A DNA stretch of 22,100 nucleotides from Diaporthe sp. PMI_573 (GCA_021399435.1 JAJTUP010000203.1:1-22100); one strand, 5' to 3'. Positions 9,609 through 19,700 are shown, numbered from the stretch's first letter. Notes: generated from the letters alone by a model not told the origin. Numbers and translations: made by a program.

Positions 9609-10913
9609 ATGCCACGAAACAGCCAAGATGGACTGGAATGGGAATATACTCTATTCAATCTGATACCGCGCTGGACGAGAGAACCTTCGCTAGATGCGAT
9701 CGAAAGTATCTATCGCCAGTAGCTCGATCTCTGTGCCGATTGTCCCTATACCGCTTCCTTCTACGCAGCCGGTGCATTCAATAGGCTCTACATGGTTGTC
9801 TATGCTGATGAGTCCTTATTGATGAGGGTTACGTTACTAATTAGCCCGCACTACAAGACCTGTGGCGAGGTAGCCACCCTGCGTTAAGTGCGCGAGTATA
9901 TCGACATTCCAGTTCCTAAAGTTCTTGCGTTTAATAATTGTAATAACAACAGTATTGGGTTTAAGTAGATTTTGATAGACCTTATACCCGGAACTACGGC
10001 TTATTAAAGGTGGCGGATATTGTCTCTAGATCAGAAGTTAGCTATGGCAAAGCGCATAGCGGAATTTTAAGTGTAATTATCTTGTTATGCTGCGCTCAAC
10101 TCCCCTTTTAAGAGAATAAGCACGCTTAACCTAGAAGGTAGCCTAGGAGGGATTAAGATACCGTCAACAGTTACCCCTAGGAAGCTCATATCCCACGAAT
10201 TCTTCATAGGTAATCGCCTTAAGTATAATGTTTCATGAAGCCCTTTCTACTCTAGCGTTGACTAGTTAACCTTAGAAATACGCTTAATTATACTCGAGCA
10301 GATAGCAACTCTTGAGAAGGCTAAAGATGAGGATGATTGGGAAGATGCCAAAGAAACCCTAGACGCAGCTAGGAAACTCCTATACGTCCTTTTTAAGGTG
10401 TTTCCTAATATCCAAGAAGACAAAATTGCAAATACACTCTACTACAACAACCTAAGTCTCTACAATATCCTTGTCAATAAAGAGGGCGAGATCACAGCAT
10501 TTATAAACTAAGAGTATATTTTAATAATGCCGCTATGGTTGACCACCAAGTTGCCCAAATTCCTAATTAAAGGGCCCTAAAAAGAAGAGCCAATTCGTAA
10601 TAGGTATGCCGATAAGGATCCTACAGAGTCCACAGGCACACGAAACGACAGGGGCCCAGATGATTTAGATAATAAGGGCAAGAACCAGCTCTACTGGATC
10701 TATTTGATGGAATACAAAACGACGCAACTGCGCGCAGTCTATGAGAGCAGGTTAAGGGAGCTCTAGCCAGGTTGGCCTCTACAGGAGAGTTAGATCAAAG
10801 TCGACTTTTTCGATGCAGTCTTGCAATGTAGTAGCGGGGTTTTCATCAAGCAGGTGAATAATTGGGTCGACAGTATATTACGAGGGGATCCAATCAGATG
10901 GGCAGATGCTTAA
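9609..10913 (+). pseudogene. APH-family (aminoglycoside phosphotransferase fold) kinase-like protein relic, 12 stops, no frameshift
   Basis: A single frame of 435 codons from ATG at 9609 to TAA at 10911 can be followed end to end as a fungal APH-family protein. Landmarks are EWEYTLFNLIPRW near the start, GAFNRLYMVVYADES (residues about 55-69, nucleotide-binding strands), VPKVLAFNN, the acidic KAKDEDDWEDAKE helix, the catalytic loop at residues 278-288 and the C-terminal block GKNQLYWI..MEY.TTQLRAVYE with KVDFFDAV. There are in-frame stops at 9720, 9885, 9966, 10005, 10068, 10074, 10236, 10263, 10509, 10578, 10764 and 10791. All are explicable by C-to-T or G-to-A from Gln, Trp or Arg codons. 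In the catalytic loop the expected HxD is Y-x-N (N281 in place of the Asp), and the later metal-binding Asp position reads Asn followed by a stop. These are again G-to-A or C-to-T type. No indel is needed. The substrate of this fungal family is unknown; resistance to antibiotics is not implied. Confidence 0.9.
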
Positions 10914-11268
10914 TTCAAATTCATTTGCGGAACAATGGAGTCTCTGGCAGAGCTAGAATCCTGTTCGTTGACAAAGACTCCCACAGGTACAATGGCTCTG
11001 AATATTCAGTTAGGTTGTGGTTTAACATGGATAGAGCTTGGCACAGCCACAGGTCAGACAAGTACTCTACTGAGTAAGTGTTGAATCGTGGATTGAAGAA
11101 AAACACTCCTAACGTTACAAGACGGGTGATTTGGGCCTGCAGAGAAGGTATGTATCCATGAACAACAACGAAGGCGTGCCGTTAGGCAGTTGCAATTACC
11201 CAAACGTTCATAGCGCTCGAAAGATCATACAACCATAGGAGTGAAGGAATCAGGTCTCAACACGGGTT
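10914..11268. other. spacer between convergent relics
   Basis: The stretch between the 3' ends of the APH and sphingomyelinase D-like relics. Short frames on both strands (10862-11077 +, 10921-11106 -) overlap each other and show no family features. I see nothing else in it. Confidence 0.4.
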
Positions 11269-12213
11269 TCACCATGGGTTGTCCGCAGTCATCGCGAGGT
11301 AATACTGGCCCGAAGCGGCGTTGACAGCGGTAGTCACAACCTTGAGAGCAGCTTGGGCACCACTGTCGTAGTTGGACCCAGAGTAGCCGTAGATAATCCC
11401 GTCGACTTTGATCTCGTCCACCAGCCGTTTGACATAAGCCGCGTCTCCCGAAGCCGAGGTCCACGAGAAGACCTTGGCAAAATACCCCTTAGAGGCAGCC
11501 TGCTTTAGATTGGCAACCCTGCTTGTAAACCCGTTCCCGATATTGGGATCGCCCCAGGAGTAAACATGCTGGTTCGCAAACCCTAGCCCGGCGCTATCGA
11601 AGTCCTGCTAGGCCGACGCAAGGGGCCCGTCAAGGTTAACGGCCTTATTGCTATTAAGCCTATTAGCAATCTGGGTGTACGTATTATACTTATAATTTAT
11701 TCCATAAAAGCTATATAGGGCCCTCACGCCGACAGGCTGGAGGATCTTGCGAGCTAGGTCCCGTAGGCTAACGACGGAGTAGTGCACCCACTTAGGGTTG
11801 TCGGCGTTGCACTAGTCGGCGCTCTTAATGTTAAACTATATAAACGTAATTAGTTTGCCGGCCCTACGCTAATCAGCAACAGCCTATAGTACATCCCGTG
11901 CTATACCTCCAGCGCTGGTCTACGTCCCATCATGGTCTGCCTACTACCCACTAGGCTAGGGCTAGAAGTCGATCTCGATCGCGTTGGCACCGTGACTCGC
12001 GGCGTCTTTGACGCCCTATACAGTGAGGACTCGGTGGGCTATAGCGCAAAATGGTTTGGCAGCTCGGGAATCAAGTTAATGACTCGGATGTTCTTCGAAT
12101 ATATTATCCCTCGCAGTAAGGTCGGAAGTTAGTGTTGGGAGAGCATACCCCGGCTTGAGCTGGTTGGCGACTATGGCATACAGGCCAAAGATGAGCTTAG
12201 TTGTGAATAGCAT
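11269..12213 (-). pseudogene. secreted sphingomyelinase D-like (PLC-like phosphodiesterase fold) protein relic
   Basis: One uninterrupted frame register of 315 codons runs from an ATG at 12211-12213 to TGA at 11269-11271, matching the length of fungal sphingomyelinase D-like enzymes. The first about 18 residues form a signal-peptide-like hydrophobic segment, implying secretion. An AHR triplet early on and an AIEID strand follow the layout of the catalytic barrel, and the C-terminus ends in ADNPW, the conserved tail motif of the family (ATxxDNPW type). The family cleaves sphingomyelin or lysophospholipid head groups and includes spider venom toxins; fungal members are poorly understood. Twelve stops lie at 11608, 11812, 11836, 11869, 11884, 11920, 11941, 11944, 11956, 11962, 12016 and 12076 (lowest coordinate of each). 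None falls in the last 112 codons, which look undamaged. Stop types fit RIP. The gene is inactive. Confidence 0.82.
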
Positions 12214-13148
12214 GACTGAGAGATTGGCAGTTTAACTGATTATAAAGCTTCGATGCCATGTTCACACCTCTGGAATATGGTCAACTAATGTTTATATAAT
12301 AAATACGACTGCTTTGAAAGGCGAGGCTGGGCAGTCAACGAGGCATAGGCATGTCATTATGAGCCATACTCATCGTTTACAAATCATGCCGTCCATAGAC
12401 ATATCAGTAAGCTCTGTTGCACAACAGCTGAGACACTGTCTAGGGAGACCACTCAGCTCGTAACGAAATCGGACGATTTCAGCCTCAAGCACTTTACATC
12501 ACCTGATTTTGTGTTCTACCAACAGTCACATGAAACATAAAGCATTGCTGAGTTTGTTTATTTGCCTCTCGGTCGGGTAAGATCTGGCGGGTCAATGAAC
12601 GATTGATGTTGTGTTACCATAAATGCAGGGGGAAGCTTCAACCTGAGGCAAATACATTGTATCCTCGTATGCTGGCGGGGAGACGCTCGAGAAGTTCGGG
12701 ATCATACACCAGGGAGGCTAAGGAAGTGGGGGATCAGATAATCAGTCGCATATTACCAGCATAGTCTGCTCGAGCCACACTACTCGCTATTCACTAGCAC
12801 AAACATTTCACTCAAAGTCCCAAGTCAAGCAAGATAATAAGAGTCATTAGAGACTAGAAAGTATGAAAGAGGTACTTCCACTTTATATATATTTTTAAAT
12901 CTTAATAATTTAGTATAACCAAGGATGATAGAGGTGGGCCTTAAACATTCTAAGTATATTTATCTGAACATATTAGTTTATTACGTCCTAAAATGCTAGT
13001 ATTTGTTTCAGAGTTTATACATATTCTAGCAACTAATAACGCTTTCCCTTGAGAACATTAAATGCTGCCCGGCGCAGTGTGAAAGTGGAGACGTGAGCCG
13101 GCCGCCAACCGTCCGTTTCTCGTGAGGAGGATCCCTTATGCCCGCAGC
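12214..13148. other. intergenic, no supported gene
   Basis: This holds the former promoter side of the sphingomyelinase D-like relic and about 900 bases without a convincing open frame. An AT-rich patch lies at about 12880-13030. No repeats or RNA genes were recognised. Confidence 0.45.
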
Positions 13149-13833
13149 CTAAAAAAGTATAGATCGCTTCCGCTCACTTGCAACAGCACATATGCTAACA
13201 ATCGTCGACTTAGCGTCTGGAATTTCTCATACTTGTCCACTTTGTCGACTTCTCCTTCTGCTCGTCAATATGGTACTCAAATACTTAGATGCGGAACATT
13301 TCGAGCCACTAGGGCAGTACCTAGTAAATATCCTTTCCACTCAGGTAGAATCTTATTATTAAATCCATTTCCTAGAACTACCTTCCGCGGAACGATGGTG
13401 CCTTATCTCGGGGTATGTAATTGCGACACACAAAAGCAGCTGCGATTATGCTTGTATTGCCTACCATATTTTGTGATACAGGCCTAATTGTATCGGCCCA
13501 CTATCAAGCTCTTCCCACCAGGATTTACATACAGAATTACCACGACACCACAGCACCTTTGAAAATACAGATTTCAATGGTTCGTTTAGTAAGCTCATAT
13601 TGAACTTAGAACTGTATATACAGGGGTGACAAGTACTCCCGTACTCTCTTGGTTCTGCCTTACAAGTCTTGAACGTTTTGCTGGAAGTATTGGGAATTAC
13701 ATATAGGTCTCCAAGGATTCCTAACAAGACAAGAGCTAAGCTTGAGTACCACACCAACTCTCACCTGGAGGATGTCAAACACCATTGCTTATATTTGAAA
13801 CAGTGCAAAGGAATGGATCGTTTAACTTGGTAA
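13149..13833 (+). pseudogene. partial diverged copy of the 17138 gene, fused to unrelated sequence
   Basis: From about 13149 the sequence parallels 16994-17220: a poly-A run, the shared 12-mer TCGCTTCCGCTC (13164 and 17009), a pyrimidine-rich leader, then an ATG at 13270. From there it encodes MVLKYLDAEHFEPL, against MVLNYLDAEHFQPL at 17138, ending in the shared 16-mer AATATCCTTTCCACTC (13327 and 17195). Identity over the first 75 coding bases is about 80 percent by eye. After about 13345 the similarity stops. The same frame nevertheless stays mostly open to a TAA at 13831, with stops at TAA (about 13354), TGA (about 13471) and TGA (about 13627). That downstream part has no recognised family (a late segment reads HLEDVKHHCLYLKQCKGM). 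A truncated duplicate joined to a second gene fragment is the likeliest explanation; a very diverged paralogue is the alternative. Confidence 0.55.
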
Positions 13834-14187
13834 AGTCCAAAGTTTATCATCATTTCTACAAGAACAACAAGGAGCTATTCCTGTTTTCTCATAATTATAA
13901 CAGAGACAAAAGTATTCACTCAGTTACGGCAGAGCCAGAAAGGCAGAGACTAATTAAGAACAAGAAGCAGGGAACACAAAAGCATGGGACTAGGATCGAT
14001 GCATCGTTGGAGGTTTTTCGTTTCGTTCAATACCATTGGTTCTAATGTATTGGTCCGGCGTTTTCTTACAGAAGAGTGTGTTCCAAGTTAGATCCTGCAA
14101 ACTATGGATGAATTTTGGTACTGCGCAAGTGGTGGCATAGCAACTCCGAACAGCTCTGCCTCCATACCGTGCCATGGGTCCCCAAAC
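13834..14187. other. spacer, possible coding remnant
   Basis: A plus-strand frame at 13785-14045 stays open for 86 codons and is Lys/Asn/Gln-rich, but it has no ATG at its beginning and no recognised domain. It could be an exon remnant of the fragment before it. The rest shows nothing I can support. Confidence 0.35.
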
Positions 14188-16119
14188 TTAAGCAGGAGGT
14201 GCCGTCGTCTTGTTCAAACCCGTGACGGCACTATGGTCACTATTGTATTGGAATTCGAGATGCCAAGCGTGCATTCGAGCCTTGCTGCCGGGCTTAACGT
14301 TCGGATTGATTTTCTGCCTCTTCGCCGGGCGTCCTTGACTCGGCACCTGTGTCGGCGCGGCCGACTTGAAAACGTCGGTAATGCTTTTCTTTATGTCATA
14401 GCCTGGATTCATATTAGCTTTCAGAAGTATAGTAGATACTGGCAGCCCACAAAAGGGTCCGTTGTGCAACATACCCTTGGGATCCTTGTTAAATGCTTTG
14501 GCAATTTCAGCCGGGATCTCGATCTTACGACCGTTTTCATTCACGCATGTGAGTTTCGACTATTACAAGATGAGAATGTTAGTTAATCCTTTTTGAGATA
14601 GTTCGGGTCTGCAAATGTCATCTTCTTCGCTTCATGACGGAAGTGATGCTTACCGCGCTCTTGGCCGCCAGAGGCTGGAGCCAAGGAGACATTTCCACGG
14701 TTCCACCGAAAATTATATCTTCCATGTAGAAACCGGACTCCCCCATTGCGGCCTCTAAGTCCAGCTCATCGCCTTGACTCCATGCGGCTCTGAACTCAGG
14801 CGGGGTGCCAACTTTCTCCATCCCATCAGAGTAGGGTCCCATGATAGAGAATACAAAACCATGGACAAGCTCGTGGAAGATACAAGCTGCACCTAACATG
14901 CGCAGCCCCTGGTAACGATTGTCTTCGTGTTTCTAATATGCGTCCAAGAGGTGCGCTGCAAACTAGAGACGGCGCGGTGTCAGTGTCAACTTCTGTTTGC
15001 CTGCACGCTAAGTCGCAGGGAAGATACTCGGTGAGTGGGGATGTCATTACATGATCGTAAAGTTCGAGTTCAAATAGATCACGCGTAGCGGTGACGCTAT
15101 CGAGGTCCCCATTGTACGTTTCTTTCGGCTGGCAGAGCGCGTACGTCCTTTCTGATGGCTTCATGGCTCGCTTCACAATGGCTGGCGTCAGGGCCCGCAG
15201 CCCCTTAAGGTAATTGTCAAGGTAGGTGGGCATGTTCCTCACGTCGCCTGGCCATGTGTAATTGCTGTATCTGACCCTGTTGACGGAGCTGGTCCAGGCG
15301 GTCGCGCATTCTCGACCAAGGTGGAGAAGATGCCTCTTTGTTTCCGCATGGTTAAAGCGTTGCCATCCGATATGGTATATGTCCGCAATCTATCTGAAAG
15401 TAAGCATTGGCTGCATGTCTGAGACTGCAAATGAGATTCTCTGGATTGAAAACGAAATAGACAGGCGGCAAGAAGATTTCAAGATCTCTCTCGCTTGCCG
15501 AGTTCTACAATTGTCGATGGGAAGACATAAATCGGACTATACTCCTTTGTGAAGCATGCTTCTTTGTTTCTTTTTGTCTCGTGAAACGGGAATTAGAAAG
15601 TAAAAGGGCACTTATAAGGCGGAACTCGTTGCTGTTAGAATTGATTTCCCTCTCAACATTATCTGCGCTAAGATGATAATAGGAGAAATTGTGCAGGTTA
15701 TATCCGCCAGACGAGCCGGGTTGTGACGGATCGCTGCTAGTTGTGGCTGATTGAGAAGACCTACTATCACTCGAACCAGGTCTTGAAGGAGGACGTCTAC
15801 CATTGTCCCCCGGTCTAGATCTTGTAGGCAGATCTTGGGTGCGTCCTGGTGCCGGCGTTCTTGCCGACGTGCTACCTGTTGCCGACGTGCTTCCTGTTGC
15901 CGGCGTGCTTCCTGTTGCCGACGCGTTTCCTGGTGCTGGTCTTTTAACACCGGTTCCCTGTCCGGCAGGGGCCGAGGTCTTGGATCCAGATGCGCTGGTT
16001 CCTGTGCCCTTCTTAGGGGCCGAGGTGTTGGATCCAGATGTGCTGGTGCCTGTGCCCTTCTTAGGGGCCGAGGGGTTGGATCTAGATGCGCTGGCTCCTG
16101 TGTCCTTGTTGGGGGCCAT
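14188..16119 (-). CDS. HExxH metallopeptidase-like protein with low-complexity N-terminus; exon structure unresolved, possibly decaying
   Basis: The start is an ATG at 16117-16119 (context AAAATGGCC). The first about 140 residues are Ser/Thr/Gly/Pro-rich with tandem repeats, then a folded-looking part follows (FLPPVYFVFNPENLICSL) after an in-frame TAG at 15505-15507. A second frame from 15389 to 15051 reads well (TWPGDVRNMPTYLDNYLKGL, DLFELELYDH). An intron opens at 15050 (GTAATG), with three in-phase acceptors at 14993, 14963 or 14933. The last exon part contains CIFHELVHGFV, an HExxH zinc motif, followed about 45 residues later by GESGFYME, a plausible third-ligand region. A further intron at 14560-14653 (GTAAGC donor, CTAAC branch) leads to a basic C-terminal exon, 14559-14188. 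The change of frame near 15390 has no consensus donor, and TAGs at 15505 and (depending on the acceptor) 14963 and 14933 may be real nonsense codons. So either a multi-exon living gene or an early pseudogene; I lean slightly to decay. Confidence 0.5.
14560..14653 (-). other. predicted intron in the metallopeptidase-like gene
   Basis: The donor is GTAAGC at 14653, with a CTAAC branch sequence about 20 bases before a TAATAG acceptor at 14560. It joins two open frames phase 0 to phase 0. A competing reading without this intron exists: a frame ending in KKMTFADPNYLKKD with TAA at 14583-14585. Confidence 0.5.
15863..15934. repeat. 18-bp tandem repeat, 4 copies, coding
   Basis: Four copies of an 18-base unit (GCCGACGTGCTTCCTGTT type) lie head to tail, with a partial copy just before at 15851. 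On the minus strand each encodes a six-residue unit of the ATGSTS type in the low-complexity N-terminus of the metallopeptidase-like protein. Confidence 0.85.
15971..16114. repeat. 48-bp minisatellite, 3 copies, coding
   Basis: Three exact-length 48-base units start at 15971, 16019 and 16067, each beginning GCCGAGG. They encode, on the minus strand, a 16-residue unit containing SAPKKGTG at the very N-terminus of the protein. Being a multiple of three, copy-number change would keep the frame, a pattern common in disordered N-termini. Confidence 0.9.
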
Positions 16120-16357
16120 TTTGAAAAAGATTGTACTGAGAAGAGCAGGAATATCTTGGTAAACCGGAGTATTTGGAATGAAGGAGGATAAATGATCGAT
16201 ATCTAAAGGGGGATATTGTCAAACCAGGAGAGTCAGAACAGAATTTTCAGAGCCGAGATAAGTCGAGAAAGATGTTGAGGATAAGTATGAATATGGGAAA
16301 TTGTTGTGTGATTGTTTGAAATAAATATTGAATGGTCGATGGGAAAGACACTCGACT

Positions 16358-16364
16358 TATATAC
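16358..16364 (-). promoter_or_regulatory. possible TATA element for the metallopeptidase-like gene
   Basis: The minus-strand string TATATAAG lies about 240 bases upstream of the ATG at 16119. The distance is long but possible with a 5' leader. There is no other support. Confidence 0.25.
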
Positions 16365-16398
16365 AAACAAAACCATCAGAGACGAGGATGGGTTGTGT

Positions 16399-16734
16399 TC
16401 ACGCCGCTTCGTCTGCAGGCCTTCCAAGCTGCAGCCGTCGTGAAGGATGGCCATTCTCAGCCCCCACCGTGTCTATACCTATTGGAATATCGGAAATGGT
16501 GTTGGTTGATTCTGGGGCGGGACTATGAGGGCGGAAGGTCTCGGCCATGCCCTTTTTTGGCATTGGGATTTCAGTGGGACTCGTTGCTGTTAGTGACTGC
16601 TTTCCCTCGAGTTGAGGTGAGTCAAGCTCCTTGCTATCATCGCGATCACTAGATGCCGGTCGGCCGTTAAGACTGGAAGTCACATTAGCAGCCGCTTGAT
16701 GATATTGTCATTGACGATCAATGGTTATTGTCAT
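16399..16734 (-). pseudogene. short unknown reading frame with one TGA
   Basis: From an ATG at 16732-16734 the frame reads MTITIDRQ, meets TGA at 16708-16710, and then stays open for 102 codons to a TGA at 16399-16401. The translation is Ser/Pro/Glu-rich and looks like a natural disordered protein segment (SSLNGRPASSDRDDSKELDS near the beginning, PIGIDTVGAE near the end). I do not recognise a family. It may be a one-exon gene with a single nonsense change of the CGA-to-TGA type, an exon of a longer gene, or a chance frame. It is divergent from the gene at 17138. Confidence 0.35.
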
Positions 16735-17137
16735 GCCCAAGACGATGCGCGAGTCCGTATGTTTTCCAATTTCGAGTCATTCACGTGGGCAGTTACTCAA
16801 TTGCGCCCAAGCGAGGAACGTCTCTGCAAAGACCCACCATGAGGGTCACGATGTTGGACTGCATGTGTCCACAGGGCTGGAACTGGCCGCGTGCACAAGG
16901 CCTGTCTATTTTTATCATGCTCCACTGCGATTTGTTGGTTCTCGCCCCAGCCCCGTATTACCTAATTACCTGTTGGTGACTACGCCGCTCCCCCAAAAAA
17001 AGGTCAGGTCGCTTCCGCTCCACTTCAAAAGTTGCAGCATCGCATACTGTCGTCCACCTCGCATCTAAGGTTTCTCGCACTTCTTCACCGGGTCATCGTT
17101 GCACACCTATCGACTTCTTTCACTTCCTATTGTCAGG

Positions 17138-18585
17138 ATGGTGCTCAATTATCTAGATGCTGAGCATTTCCAACCCCTCAGGCAGGGCCTAGTGAATATC
17201 CTTTCCACTCGGGTGGCCGAGTTGACATTTGCCCAGATTGTCGATGGGATGCCCCTGGCAAGCACCTATGCGGAGGATCACTGGTTCCATGAAGGTCTTC
17301 CAGTAATGGAACATGAACATCTATGTCCTGGAGTCCTCGAGAAAACACAACGTTTTCGCTCAGAGTTCGACATTCATTCTCTGTACTTCCAGCCCAAGGT
17401 AAAAGCGCCCTGCCAATTGGACCCAATGCACTTCTTTTGACTAAATATCGGTTTGAAGCTACTCCAAGCATATCAAAGTACTGTGCCAGGTTCTAAGGCG
17501 TGGAAACTTCGGCTATTAGAGCTATGCGCAATCGCATGTCACGACATTGCAGTATATCTCTATCAGCTAGATGACGGTGTTCACAAACAGGCGGAGTGGG
17601 CGGATTGGCGTGATGAGAAACTTGCAAGCCTGCCCGAGGACGCACCGGTACGAGAACGTAACAAATGTGGGCCACCTACGCCGTTCTATGCAAATGGGTA
17701 CCTGAAACCGGACAGGTTTTATAACGGCCTGGCGGACGTTGTGGGGTACTGGGCCGAGATGCGGATCTTTGGTGGTGCCGTTCTCTTCGACCGCGGGGAG
17801 ACTGAGGATCAGGTAAGCAACAACCATACCGGCACCCAGACCCTCTGAAAGGAAAGAAAAGATGAAGGAACGAGCCTAGCTGCCCGAATGGTCGAATGTT
17901 TGTTTGTTGTTTGCAAGGTGAGTGCATGCTAATCAGAGGAGTGTTACTAGTGCAATGGCATCTACATTCACAGGACAGCAGCACCGAAGACGCTCGCACC
18001 GCCAACGGAGAAACAGTTCCATGACCTCATTACATTCTTGATATCACCAAGTTCAGACTCCACGACACAGTGCCCACTACCGATCGAAGTCACCGTTGAG
18101 AACAAATGGCGGTGGGACCCCTACGATGGAATGACTGAACATCATATTTTCAAGTTCCGCCAAGAGATTCCGGAAGACCGGCCGAGAACTCGTTGCATTG
18201 TAAGTATCTCTTTGTAACTCGCAACACGCCCCACACAAATTCAGGCGGCTACACGGACTTGCACATATTTCCTGTGTACCTTCAACGATCCAACCAACAG
18301 ACTCCTTGGAAGAAGACCACGATTTGGGATAGGTGAACTAATTAATCATGAACACAGAGGCGCACCATAGATTGGCCGGAAATAGTCGAATACGAGGCTC
18401 TAAGGGAAGAGTATCGCAAGAAAGAGGCCGGAGAGCCGTCGGACGTAGAAGGCGCGAGGAAACGTCTTGCTCAAGTTATCACACCTTCGTCGATCTACTG
18501 GGATGGTTTCTCGGAGAGTGAGATGCTTGAAATACAGCCCGATGAGAGGAAGCGAGGGCGGCCACCGTATTTCTTCGACCCTTAA
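17138..18585 (+). CDS. conserved-looking fungal hypothetical protein, five exons, about 368 aa
   Basis: Exons, by frame and splice sites, are 17138-17398, 17459-17812, 17880-17917, 17974-18199 and 18358-18585; the introns begin with GTAAAA, GTAAGC, GTGAGT and GTAAGT. The 38-base third exon is required to restore the frame between the second and fourth. The last intron (158 bases) is less certain and could hide another exon around 18245-18330. The protein starts MVLNYLDAEHFQPL, has a helical middle (AWKLRLLELCAIACHDIAVY), a Trp-rich stretch (EWADWRDEK), a PLPIEVTVENKWRWDPYDGM block and a charged C-terminal helix after RRTIDWPEIVEYEALR. No signal peptide or membrane segment is seen. I cannot assign a function. 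Clean exons with no stops mark it as the best-preserved gene of the window. A truncated relative lies at 13149-13345. Confidence 0.72.
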
Positions 18586-19700
18586 AGGTGGGATCGCCCT
18601 GCCATGTGGCTAGGGGATGCAACGACACAGATTTGACGTCTTTCTCGGCTTATCTTCATGCAACGCAGCAAAGCAGCTGCTAGTACTTAGTGGCCTGGCT
18701 ACCCTCTCTTGGTCCAGTTTATCGGACCCGCTGTCAAACTCACGTGCCGCTTAAAATTGTTTAGATGAAGTAGTGCTTATATGGGAGAGGAACGAAACTT
18801 AAATACCACAGAGCTTAGTATCACATGAACATAGGTTCAACCCATTGAACTACTTTCACTACCAAGGCTTGTACTTATATAAGTAAAGGTCGCCATTGTC
18901 ATTTAGTTTCGGCTAGAATGAAATTTAGGATAGTAGTTTAAAGTCTAAAACTAAAAGCGTGTTTTAGTTGTAGTAGAACTAGGAATGGATGTAAATGAAT
19001 ATCACGGGTCTATAAATTATCTAATAAGTCCTAGAAAAGGCCGAGCAAATACTGGCGCCACAATGACCTAGGATGCCGGAATTATTCTTACTCGAGAGAG
19101 TATACTTAGCTAATTTAGATGTAATATAGTTCACACTCTATTTCATTGCTAAAAGTACTTATTAAATAATAGTAGAACTTCTCCGAAATTCTTGACGATG
19201 TATAGATCAACAGCTAAATCATGAGAAGGTATTCTACTAACTACATGTCCATTCTTGCTGGATACTTTAGCATCTTTACAGACTTTTAAAGAGTACTTTT
19301 ATTTCGGCCTTTGCGATGGTGTTTGACCTCGCGATAAAAATCTTACTTGAAGTCTATGTCCGATAACTAAAGGTGGGCCGGCATTGGGTGAATATTAGTC
19401 TAATAGCTGCCAATCAAAAATCCCTACCTATTGAATGAATCCACACCTGCCAATGAGAGACATGCCATTGCTAAAATATTAGGTGCTAGGTGAGTTATTA
19501 GCTGTGGAGCCTGACGCCGGCCTTAGGATGAGTGTAGTCTACCCACCTTCTTTATTACTATAACTAAAGCTTAGTCTTAAATGCGCGGGTAGTGTATTAA
19601 TACTCTCCACCTAAATTTATAGGCAGTTTACCTCCTCCTTAACAGCTTATTAGCAATATACATAAATCTAACACCTAGGTACTATTACTACTTTATATAC
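18586..19700. other. AT-rich intergenic sequence, no gene
   Basis: After the 17138 gene the sequence becomes progressively AT-rich. No frame above 60 codons is present on either strand and no domain could be read even across stops. It is probably an old transposon or other repeat, partly RIP-mutated, but I could not recognise its kind. Confidence 0.5.

Noticed and set aside
9609..12213. Stop-codon recoding as an explanation for readable frames with many stops
   Set aside because: TAG, TAA and in one case TGA all occur, neighbouring genes use normal stops, and catalytic positions are also changed; inactivation explains all of it.
13122..13487. 121-codon plus-strand frame
   Set aside because: It is out of frame with the ATG at 13270 that matches the 17138 gene, so it is a shadow of the duplicated segment.
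14104..14586. 160-codon plus-strand frame
   Set aside because: It lies antisense to the C-terminal exon of the minus-strand metallopeptidase-like gene, whose frame has better composition and splice signals.
15803..16191. Two plus-strand frames of about 118 codons with repeat units
   Set aside because: They are antisense readings of the coding minisatellites in the minus-strand gene.
16332..17068. Several plus-strand frames upstream of the 17138 gene
   Set aside because: They overlap each other and the minus-strand frame at 16399-16734; no family features and no link to the 17138 start.
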